DNA of 6,569 nt. Origin: W1P20-047 sp051878795 (lineage in GTDB: Bacteria; Actinomycetota; Coriobacteriia; Coriobacteriales; Eggerthellaceae). Under the pieces are notes generated by a model. The model saw only the letters and a program-made list of their open reading frames with translations, made no database searches and had not been told where the DNA came from. The DNA lies in assembly GCA_051878795.1 (NCBI GenBank), contig JBJEKU010000094.1, forward strand, positions 1-6,569, written 5' to 3'. A program made the translations under genes and the position numbers. Below are positions 1 to 4,816 of the stretch, in pieces (within the stretch, counting starts at the first letter, position 1; the number at the start of each line of letters is the position of its first letter).

Positions 1-1093
1 CGGGCATGACCATGGCACCTGCAGGTGCGCCTGTGGCTTCTTCCTTAAGCAGGGCCGCGCTGCGTGCGGGGGAGAGGTTGGAATTGACTCCTGCCTGCTG
101 CATGAGCAGCTCCAGCTTGGGGATCTGCTCTTCGCCCATGCCAGTGCGCTTCACGTTCACGCAGGTCTGGAAATAGCGCCTCACGATTTCCATGCGTGCT
201 GCCTCGCAGACGGCATCGTCGTCGAAGATCGCGTTGCCCGCCATGTTCACTCCCATGTCGGTGGGGGAGTTGTAGGGGCTTTCGCCCAGGATCTGGGTGA
301 GCATGGACTTGAGTACGGGGAAGATCTCGATGTCGCGGTTGTAGTTGACGGTGGTCTTTCCGTAGGTTTCCAGGTGGAAGGGGTCGATGGCGTTGCAGTC
401 GTCCAAATCGACGGTTGCCGCCTCGTACGCTATGTTCACCGGGTGTTTCAGAGGCAGGTTCCAGACGGGGAAGGTCTCGTATTTGGCGTAGCCCGCATTG
501 ATGCCGCGCTTATGCTCGTGGTACAGCTGGGAAAGGCAGGTTGCCATCTTGCCCGAGCCAGGGCCGGGGGCGGTTACCACAACCAGAGGACGGGTGGTTT
601 CCACGTAATCGTTCAGGCCGAAGCCCTTTTCGCTTGCGATGTGCTCGATATCGAAGGGGTAGCCCGCGATGGGGTAATGGAGGTAGCTTGAAATGCCCAG
701 GCTGTCCATGCGGTTGCGGAAAGCATCGGCATTGGGCTGGTTGGCGTACTGGGTGATGACGACGCTGCTGACGTAGAAGCACATGGAGCGCAGGATATCC
801 ATCAGTCGCAGGACTTCCTGTTCGTAGGTGATTCCCAGGTCCCCACGCACCTTGCTCTTCTCGATATGGTTCGCATTGATGGAAATGATGATTTCGACGT
901 CGTCGACCAGGCTTTTCAGCATGTTGATCTTGGTGTCGGGCGCGAATCCGGGGAGTACGCGCGCGGCATGGTAGTCATCGAAGATCTTGCCGCCGAATTC
1001 CAGGTAGAGCTTTCCTCCGAATTCGTTGATCCTTTCCCTGATGTGCTGTGCCTGAAGCTGGATGTATTTGTCGTTGTCGAAACCGGTTCGCAT
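1..1093 (-). CDS. UPF0371 / DUF1846 family protein, 3' end cut off by the window edge
   Basis: The minus strand is open from an ATG at 1093 to the window edge, giving 364 codons of a protein whose family is usually about 500 residues. The match to UPF0371 (DUF1846) is strong by eye: a YLEFGGK..DDYHAARVLPG block at residues 30-49, RGDLGITYEQEVLRL at 83-97, SYLHYPIAGYP at 136-146, VVTAPGPGSGKMATC at 172-186, ETFPVWNLPLKHPVN at 206-220, YGKTTVNYNRDIEIFPVL at 244-261 and SPTDMGVNM at 276-284. The APGPGSGKM segment resembles a Walker A loop but has Met where Ser/Thr is usual, so nucleotide binding is only a possibility. No signal peptide or membrane segment is visible, so it is probably cytosolic. 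A GA-rich Shine-Dalgarno lies 10 bases upstream of the ATG. To my knowledge the biochemical function of this widespread family is not established. It is divergent from xerD and does not belong to the dcw operon. Confidence 0.93.
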   Translation of the reverse strand, partial: MRTGFDNDKYIQLQAQHIRERINEFGGKLYLEFGGKIFDDYHAARVLPGFAPDTKINMLKSLVDDVEIIISINANHIEKSKVRGDLGITYEQEVLRLMDILRSMCFYVSSVVITQYANQPNADAFRNRMDSLGISSYLHYPIAGYPFDIEHIASEKGFGLNDYVETTRPLVVVTAPGPGSGKMATCLSQLYHEHKRGINAGYAKYETFPVWNLPLKHPVNIAYEAATVDLDDCNAIDPFHLETYGKTTVNYNRDIEIFPVLKSMLTQILGESPYNSPTDMGVNMAGNAIFDDDAVCEAARMEIVRRYFQTCVNVKRTGMGEEQIPKLELLMQQAGVNSNLSPARSAALLKEEATGAPAGAMVMP

Positions 1094-1103
1094 GCCTTGA
1101 TAT

Positions 1104-1110
1104 CTCCCTC
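1104..1110 (-). promoter_or_regulatory. Ribosome binding site of the UPF0371 gene
   Basis: Read on the minus strand this is GAGGGAG, ending 10 bases before the ATG at 1093. It supports that start. The spacing is slightly long but acceptable, and a weaker AAGG lies closer to the ATG. Confidence 0.55.
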
Positions 1111-1122
1111 CGTGCGGTTCGC

Positions 1123-1144
1123 AGCGGTTTTTTGTACAACCGCT
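1123..1144. repeat. Inverted repeat in the UPF0371 leader, possible operator
   Basis: AGCGGTT at 1123-1129 is the exact reverse complement of AACCGCT at 1138-1144, with 8 bases between. The overlapping 8-base palindrome TTGTACAA sits at 1132-1139. The structure lies immediately downstream of the proposed -10 of the minus-strand gene and covers the expected transcription start. It could bind a dimeric regulator or form a small hairpin in the leader. Regulator and effect are unknown. Confidence 0.35.
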
Positions 1145-1146
1145 TC

Positions 1147-1152
1147 AGTATA
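1147..1152 (-). promoter_or_regulatory. Probable -10 element for the UPF0371 gene
   Basis: On the minus strand this reads TATACT, a 5/6 match to the sigma-70 -10 consensus. A transcript would start near 1140 and have a leader of roughly 45 bases before the ATG at 1093. No convincing -35 hexamer sits 16-18 bases upstream, so the call rests on the -10 and its position. Confidence 0.4.
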
Positions 1153-1430
1153 CCTTGCTTCGCCGGGCTTTTGGTGCCTCCCTTGCGCATGCCGATCGGG
1201 CTTTTAGGGGCTGGAAGGCGCGAAACCAGGGGTTTACGGCGTTGAATAGGGGCTGAGCGGTTGCTATCTATTCGCTTGGATTAATCTAGCATGCGTTTGT
1301 TTCGTATTTGCGACAAGCTTTCCTTCCTGGGTTTCGTCCCGAGTGCTGCGACTGCATTCTTTGCCAGGTCGTGCGGGTTTTCGCGGATATCGCTTGCCTT
1401 CCACCTGGTGCGGGCGATTTCGGGTTTGGG
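1153..1430. other. Divergent intergenic spacer with no gene seen
   Basis: This is the bulk of the 368-base gap between the UPF0371 gene and xerD. No frame here looks like a real protein and I see no tRNA or other structured RNA. Notable contents are three AGGGG tracts at 1206-1210, 1228-1232 and 1248-1252; the first and third are part of a repeated TAGGGGCTG. There is also a poor promoter-like pair, TTGAAT at 1242-1247 and TATCTA at 1265-1270, 17 bases apart and facing xerD. A frame continuous with xerD is open from 1291, but its translation does not look like Xer N-terminal sequence. Confidence 0.5.
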
Positions 1431-1436
1431 TAGAAT
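1431..1436 (+). promoter_or_regulatory. Possible -10 element for xerD
   Basis: TAGAAT is a 5/6 match to the -10 consensus. A transcript would begin near 1443, leaving a leader of about 20 bases with a purine-rich AAAGGGA just before the ATG at 1462. The -35 region is poor, so this is tentative. If it is right, it excludes the longer upstream reading of the gene. Confidence 0.3.
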
Positions 1437-1461
1437 ACCAGGGAAGAGAAAGGGACGGCGT

Positions 1462-2394
1462 ATGGAATCTGCAATCGGGGAATTCCTCTCGTATCTTGTC
1501 GCCGAGCGCGGGTCTTCTCCCTTGACGATTTCGGCATACCGTCACGATTTGGAGCTCTACCGTTCCTATCTGATGGACGCGCACCCCCGAATCCTACCCG
1601 AAGACGGTTCTGCGCGTCTTGATGCGATCGATAGGCAGATCGTTGTCGGTTTCGAGCACCATCTGGTCGTGGAGTGCGGGTTTGCCCCCAGCACCGTATC
1701 CAGGATCCTTGCGGCATTGAAGAGCTTCCATTCGTTCCTGATGCGCGAAGGGCTTTGCGAATCGAATCCCGCAGAGACGGTAGCGGTTCCGAAAAAGCCC
1801 CAGCGGCTTCCGGACGTCCTATCCGTCGAAGCGGTGTGCGATCTGATCGAGGGGGTTTCCGGGCAATCTCCCCGCGACTTGCGGGATCGGGCGATTCTCG
1901 AGGTCCTCTACGGTTGCGGGCTTCGCGTGAGCGAGCTTTGCGGCTTGGATTGCGATAGGGTGAATCTGGATGAAGGCTTCATCCTGGTGGTGGGCAAGGG
2001 GTCGAAGGAAAGGGTCGTGCCCATTTCGGGGGCGGCGCATCGTGCGCTTTCTACATATATATGCGAAGGGCGGCCATCCCTTGCGATGGGGGCGCAGGCG
2101 CCAAGCCTTGCCGTCTTCCTCAATGCCCGGGGAGGGCGCATTTCCCGTCAAAGCGTATTCCGTATGGTTCAGAAGCGGGGCTTGGAGTGCGGGATCCCCA
2201 ACCTGCATCCGCATGTGCTCCGTCATTCATGCGCTACCCATATGCTCGATGGCGGTGCCGACCTGCGTATCATCCAGGATATGCTGGGTCATTCGGACAT
2301 CTCTACGACCCAGATCTACACGCATGTGCAGCGCGCGCATATTCGCGAGGAATACCTGCACGCCCATCCGCGCGCTCACGGTAACCGCCCTTAA
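1462..2394 (+). CDS. xerD: Site-specific tyrosine recombinase XerD
   Basis: A 310-residue protein, close to the usual 300 of XerC/XerD. It has an N-terminal SAM-like core-binding domain (about 1-105) with ERGSSPLTISAYRHDL, then a catalytic domain (about 115-305). All six catalytic residues of the family are present: R155 in GLRVSEL, K179 in GKGSKER, H251 and R254 in HPHVLRH, H277 in GHSD and the nucleophile Y286 in TTQIYTHV. Each sits exactly seven residues later than in E. coli XerD as I recall it. The ending HAHPRAHG also recalls XerD rather than XerC. Known role: XerD cuts and rejoins DNA at dif sites to resolve chromosome dimers at the septum, normally with XerC and FtsK. I chose the ATG at 1462 because it has an AAAGGGA upstream and begins where Xer homology begins. 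Reading from 1291 would add 57 residues unlike Xer. XerC cannot be wholly excluded, and some lineages use one Xer protein. Confidence 0.9.
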   Translation: MESAIGEFLSYLVAERGSSPLTISAYRHDLELYRSYLMDAHPRILPEDGSARLDAIDRQIVVGFEHHLVVECGFAPSTVSRILAALKSFHSFLMREGLCESNPAETVAVPKKPQRLPDVLSVEAVCDLIEGVSGQSPRDLRDRAILEVLYGCGLRVSELCGLDCDRVNLDEGFILVVGKGSKERVVPISGAAHRALSTYICEGRPSLAMGAQAPSLAVFLNARGGRISRQSVFRMVQKRGLECGIPNLHPHVLRHSCATHMLDGGADLRIIQDMLGHSDISTTQIYTHVQRAHIREEYLHAHPRAHGNRP

Positions 2395-2402
2395 ACGGGC
2401 GG
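2385..2402 (+). repeat. GC hairpin across the xerD stop codon
   Basis: CCGCCC at 2385-2390 pairs with GGGCGG at 2397-2402 around a TTAAAC loop that holds the TAA stop. The stem is all G-C, but no T-run follows directly (ATTCGC comes next), so it is not a standard intrinsic terminator. It may protect the 3' end or pause polymerase ahead of the better terminator at 2465. Confidence 0.4.
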
Positions 2403-2464
2403 ATTCGCTTCATCGGGGCTCCTTTTACGGATTTTCTGAAAAGAGAGTCGAATAGCGGGATGCG

Positions 2465-2516
2465 AAGCCCTATTGCCTACTTGCAGCATCGAGCGGGTCG
2501 GCAATGGGGCTTTTCT
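2465..2516 (+). terminator. Rho-independent terminator-like hairpin after xerD
   Basis: AAGCCCTATTGCC at 2465-2477 pairs with GGCAATGGGGCTT at 2500-2512. This gives a 13-base-pair stem with one G-U pair and a 22-base loop, followed by a short TTTTCT run at 2511-2516. The long loop and short T-run make it weaker than a textbook terminator, but stem length and placement 70 bases after xerD are good. It would separate xerD transcription from the mraZ operon. Confidence 0.6.
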
Positions 2517-2586
2517 CATGCCCGGATGCCGATCGGGAGTTCAACCGGCCTTCGCTTCCGTCGGCTTCTTTCAGCTTGGTGCATGC

Positions 2587-2647
2587 CAGTGGGCGAAATG
2601 GGTTGTGAAAATGGGCTGAAATGTTGCGAAGTGTAGCAAAGTGGGAT
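2587..2647 (+). promoter_or_regulatory. MraZ operator: array of (A/G)TG-core boxes
   Basis: Six similar boxes lie just upstream of mraZ. Their (A/G)TG cores begin at 2589, 2598, 2611, 2621, 2631 and 2641, so spacings are 9, 13, 10, 10 and 10 bases. The last four form tandem decamers: AAAATGGGCT, GAAATGTTGC, GAAGTGTAGC and AAAGTGGGAT. Four of the six contain TGGG. Known biology: MraZ binds TGGGN direct repeats in E. coli and AAAGTG(T/G) repeats in mollicutes, in both cases in front of its own gene, and these boxes match both descriptions. The array overlaps the predicted promoter. I infer autorepression by the multimeric MraZ ring, with one box per helical turn on one face of the DNA. Confidence 0.75.
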
Positions 2648-2652
2648 AATAT
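2624..2652 (+). promoter_or_regulatory. Predicted promoter of the mraZ/dcw operon
   Basis: TTGCGA at 2624-2629 (4/6 to the -35 consensus) and TAATAT at 2647-2652 are 17 bases apart. The alternative -10 GATAAT at 2645-2650 matches 5/6 but is only 15 bases from that -35. Either choice puts transcription start around 2657-2660, about 30 bases before the mraZ ATG. The promoter lies within the MraZ box array, consistent with repression by occlusion. Confidence 0.5.
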
Positions 2653-2690
2653 GCATCCAGCAGATGCTTTGCAGCACTGGAAAGGCGGCC

Positions 2691-3137
2691 ATGGAGAATT
2701 CGGAAAAGATCGTTGACCTCAATGGGTCCTTCCGGTTCAAAGTGGACGCGAAGGGCAGGGTCTCCCTTCCTTCTCAGTTCCGCAAAGTGCTTGCAAACGA
2801 TCTTGTTGTGACTCTTGATCCGCATGACGAATTCTTGATGGTTTTCGAACAGCCGGACTTCAACGAGTGGGTTGCCGACCTGCTTCGGGAGAAGTTGGGG
2901 GATTTCAATCCCTCGAGTAGAAACTATCTTGCGGTTCGTCGTAAGCTGAAGTCTCGTGCTCGAGACGTGGAGGTTGATTCCTCCGGGCGCATCATGCTTG
3001 CTGCTGACCAGCGTGAAACGGTGGAGATCAGCAAGGATGTGGTTATCGTAGGTAATACGGGTTACTTCGAGATCTGGGATGCTCGCCGTTATGACGAAAT
3101 GGATGCTGGAATCGATCTCGGTTTCCTGATTGATTAG
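2691..3137 (+). CDS. mraZ: Transcriptional regulator MraZ
   Basis: A 148-residue protein, typical of MraZ, with two SpoVT/AbrB-like half-domains. Each carries the family's DxxxR signature: D19-A-K-G-R23 in VDAKGRVSLPSQFR, and D96-S-S-G-R100 in VDSSGRIMLA. MraZ forms a ring-shaped multimer that binds repeats in front of its own gene and regulates the dcw operon. The matching box array lies directly upstream. I chose the ATG at 2691 because GGAAAGG ends 5 bases before it. An in-frame ATG at 2664 would add nine residues unlike MraZ and lacks a good ribosome site. The N-terminus (MENSEKIVDLNGSFRFKVDAKGR) is somewhat longer than the usual opening, where MF-x-GEY lies directly before the first DxKGR. 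The gene is first in the operon and is followed 15 bases later by rsmH. Confidence 0.93.
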   Translation: MENSEKIVDLNGSFRFKVDAKGRVSLPSQFRKVLANDLVVTLDPHDEFLMVFEQPDFNEWVADLLREKLGDFNPSSRNYLAVRRKLKSRARDVEVDSSGRIMLAADQRETVEISKDVVIVGNTGYFEIWDARRYDEMDAGIDLGFLID

Positions 3138-3152
3138 TCGTAAGGCGTGGAA

Positions 3153-4112
3153 ATGACAAGCGAATATCGTCACACACCGGTCCTGCTCGCCGAGTGCCTC
3201 GAACAATTGCAGCTAGAAACACAGAACACGTTCGTGGACGCGACACTCGGCGGAGCGGGGCATTCTCTTGAAGCCGCCAAGCTGATCGGGGCACAAGGAA
3301 CGCTTATCGGAATAGACCAGGATGAAGTCGCTTTGGCAGCAGCCGGCGAGCGCCTCGGTTCTCTTCCCGACGACATGCGTCCCCATCTGCATCTGCTTCG
3401 CGGGAACTTCGGAGATATGGATGATCTGCTTTTGCAGGCGAACGTCCCCGGGATCGATGCGATCCTTTTCGATTTGGGCGTTTCCTCCGTGCAGATTGAT
3501 ACGCCATCGCGCGGCTTCTCCTTCAAAGAGAAGGCGCCACTTGACATGCGGATGGATCCGGGCAAAAACACCCTTACCGCAGCAGAGATCGTCAACACCT
3601 ATAACGCAGCAGATCTCGCTCGGATCATTCGTGTGTATTCCGACGAGAAGTGGGCGAGCCGCATCGCGGATTTCATCGTGCGCGAACGCGAGCGCACTCC
3701 CATCGAAACGAGCGACCAGCTCGTCGAAATCATCAAGGCGGCAATTCCCGCTTCCGCACGCAGGAGCGGCGGCCATCCCGCCAAGCGCACGTTCCAGGCG
3801 CTCCGTATCGAAGTGAACGCCGAACTCGATGTTCTGCGCAGCGGGCTCGAGGCGGCTATCCGCTGGCTCAATCCCGGCGGGCGCATTGCGGTGATCAGCT
3901 ACCATTCTCTGGAAGACCGTATCGTCAAGGATGTCTTCGCACATTATTCACAAGGATGCGTTTGTCCGCCTGAGCTGCCCGTTTGCGTCTGTGGGAACAC
4001 CCCGGTCCTGAAAATTGTGAAGCGAAAGCCGATTTTGCCCACAGAAGAGGAGATAGCGCGCAACGCCCGCGCCCGCAGTGCTAAACTGCGTATTGCTGAA
4101 AAATTAGCGTAG
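3153..4112 (+). CDS. rsmH: 16S rRNA (cytosine1402-N4)-methyltransferase RsmH
   Basis: A 319-residue protein of full family length (formerly MraW). It transfers a methyl group from S-adenosylmethionine to N4 of C1402 in the 30S decoding centre. Visible motifs: HTPVLL at 7-12, SAM motif I VDATLGGAGHS at 28-38, acidic D55 in GIDQDE, FDLGVSS at 106-112, SRGFSF and PLDMRMD at 119-135, EKWASRIADFI, FQALRIEVNAEL, and GGRIAVISYHSLEDRIVK. The C-terminus has NARARSAKLRIAEK. A CVC...CVC pair near the C-terminus (GCVCPPELPVCVCG) is common in Gram-positive RsmH and might bind a metal. The ATG at 3153 is preferred because AAGG at 3142-3145 lies 7 bases before it. The in-frame GTG at 3147 would be only 1 base from that site. 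It follows mraZ by 15 bases, as in most dcw clusters. Confidence 0.96.
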   Translation: MTSEYRHTPVLLAECLEQLQLETQNTFVDATLGGAGHSLEAAKLIGAQGTLIGIDQDEVALAAAGERLGSLPDDMRPHLHLLRGNFGDMDDLLLQANVPGIDAILFDLGVSSVQIDTPSRGFSFKEKAPLDMRMDPGKNTLTAAEIVNTYNAADLARIIRVYSDEKWASRIADFIVRERERTPIETSDQLVEIIKAAIPASARRSGGHPAKRTFQALRIEVNAELDVLRSGLEAAIRWLNPGGRIAVISYHSLEDRIVKDVFAHYSQGCVCPPELPVCVCGNTPVLKIVKRKPILPTEEEIARNARARSAKLRIAEKLA

Positions 4113-4162
4113 GTTCGATTGGATATCCGAACAGGATACGAAAAGGGAAAGGTGGACTGCCT

Positions 4163-4618
4163 GTGTCTGCGGTACGTGCTTATGATTTCGACGACATGCC
4201 TGAATCCAGGGTTAGCGGGCTCGGGGCTCAGCGCGTGCGCGTGATCAAGCCGCGCCGTCTGGACGATTCCATCTCCAAGCGCTTTACCAGGTTCGCGCGT
4301 ATCGCCATCCTGGTCGGGCTCTTCCTGGGGGTCATCCTGTTCGCCCGTTTGGGCCTTCAGGCGGCAACCATCGGCGTGATGAGCCAGACCGACGAAGTGA
4401 ACACCCAAATCGAACAGGTGCGCACCGATAGCGTCAACCTGGAAGTGGAAAAGTCCACTGCAAGCAACCCTACCAACTTGAAGAAGGCTGCGAAGAAGCT
4501 GGGTATGACCAATCCTACCTATACCGAAACCCTTGAGCTCGAAGACGATATCGTCGCATATGACGAAGAGGGGGATCTTTCCCTGTCCGATAGTCTGGCT
4601 GTTGCCTCCGAAGGATAG
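4163..4618 (+). CDS. ftsL: FtsL-like septum protein, single-pass membrane protein
   Basis: A 151-residue protein recognised mainly by layout and position between rsmH and ftsI. It has a basic cytoplasmic N-tail (about 1-45, rich in Arg/Lys such as VRVIKPRRLDD), one membrane segment at about 46-63 (IAILVGLFLGVILFARLG), a predicted extracytoplasmic coiled coil (about 75-100), then LKKAAKKLGMTNPT at 106-119, which matches the LGM element that ends FtsL/DivIC proteins. FtsL acts with FtsB/DivIC and FtsQ/DivIB to activate FtsW-FtsI at the septum. An acidic tail of about 30 residues follows the LGM element. The start is a GTG at 4163, supported by AAAGGTGG ending 7 bases before it. The next in-frame ATG at 4198 has no ribosome site. 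It starts 50 bases after rsmH. FtsL is poorly conserved, so a DivIC-like name is also possible. Confidence 0.8.
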   Translation: MSAVRAYDFDDMPESRVSGLGAQRVRVIKPRRLDDSISKRFTRFARIAILVGLFLGVILFARLGLQAATIGVMSQTDEVNTQIEQVRTDSVNLEVEKSTASNPTNLKKAAKKLGMTNPTYTETLELEDDIVAYDEEGDLSLSDSLAVASEG

Positions 4619-4661
4619 TCCTTATGGCTGGCCTTCGTGGTTCGGGCGGTCGCAAGGATTC
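4607..4661 (+). repeat. Left copy of a 55-base direct repeat flanking the N gap
   Basis: This stretch covers the last codons of ftsL, the 5-base ftsL-ftsI gap and the first 38 bases of ftsI (ATG at 4624). It is identical base for base to 4762-4816 on the other side of the Ns, and it ends exactly at the gap. This is most simply an overlap between two contig ends, not a biological repeat. Confidence 0.9.
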
Positions 4662-4761
4662 NNNNNNNNNNNNNNNNNNNNNNNNNNNNNNNNNNNNNNN
4701 NNNNNNNNNNNNNNNNNNNNNNNNNNNNNNNNNNNNNNNNNNNNNNNNNNNNNNNNNNNNN
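4662..4761. other. Run of 100 Ns, scaffold gap of nominal size
   Basis: Exactly 100 unknown bases, the conventional placeholder for a gap of unknown length. Because the sequence on both sides is the same 55 bases, the real gap is probably negative: the contigs overlap and nothing is missing. Collapsing the Ns plus one copy would remove 155 bases and restore an intact ftsL-ftsI junction. Confidence 0.95.
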
Positions 4762-4816
4762 TCCGAAGGATAGTCCTTATGGCTGGCCTTCGTGGTTCGG
4801 GCGGTCGCAAGGATTC
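4762..4816 (+). repeat. Right copy of the 55-base direct repeat flanking the N gap
   Basis: It begins on the first base after the Ns and is identical to 4607-4661. It carries the usable start of ftsI, with the ribosome site AAGGA at 4766-4770 and ATG at 4779. It also contains a duplicate of the ftsL tail, including its TAG stop at 4771-4773. Confidence 0.9.

Noticed and set aside
1291..1461. A 57-residue N-terminal extension of XerD
   Set aside because: The extension has no Xer similarity and lies over a likely -10 element. The ATG at 1462 starts a protein of normal Xer length with a purine-rich ribosome site.
1189..2537. The 12-mer ATGCCGATCGGG found at 1189-1200 and again at 2526-2537
   Set aside because: A single short shared word built around a CCGATCGG palindrome, without further flanking similarity or terminal features. 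Probably chance.
3170..3944. Several 60-240 codon open frames antisense to rsmH
   Set aside because: All are shadows of rsmH, whose motifs are complete from end to end; none has protein-like sequence or a ribosome site.
4113..4132. Inverted repeat GTTCG...CGAAC between rsmH and ftsL
   Set aside because: Only a 5-base stem with a 10-base loop and no T-run. Too weak to call a terminator or operator inside an operon.
4533..4778. An apparent N-terminal extension of ftsI through the N gap
   Set aside because: It reads ftsL DNA out of frame, crosses 100 Ns and then re-reads the duplicated 55 bases. It exists only because of the assembly artefact.
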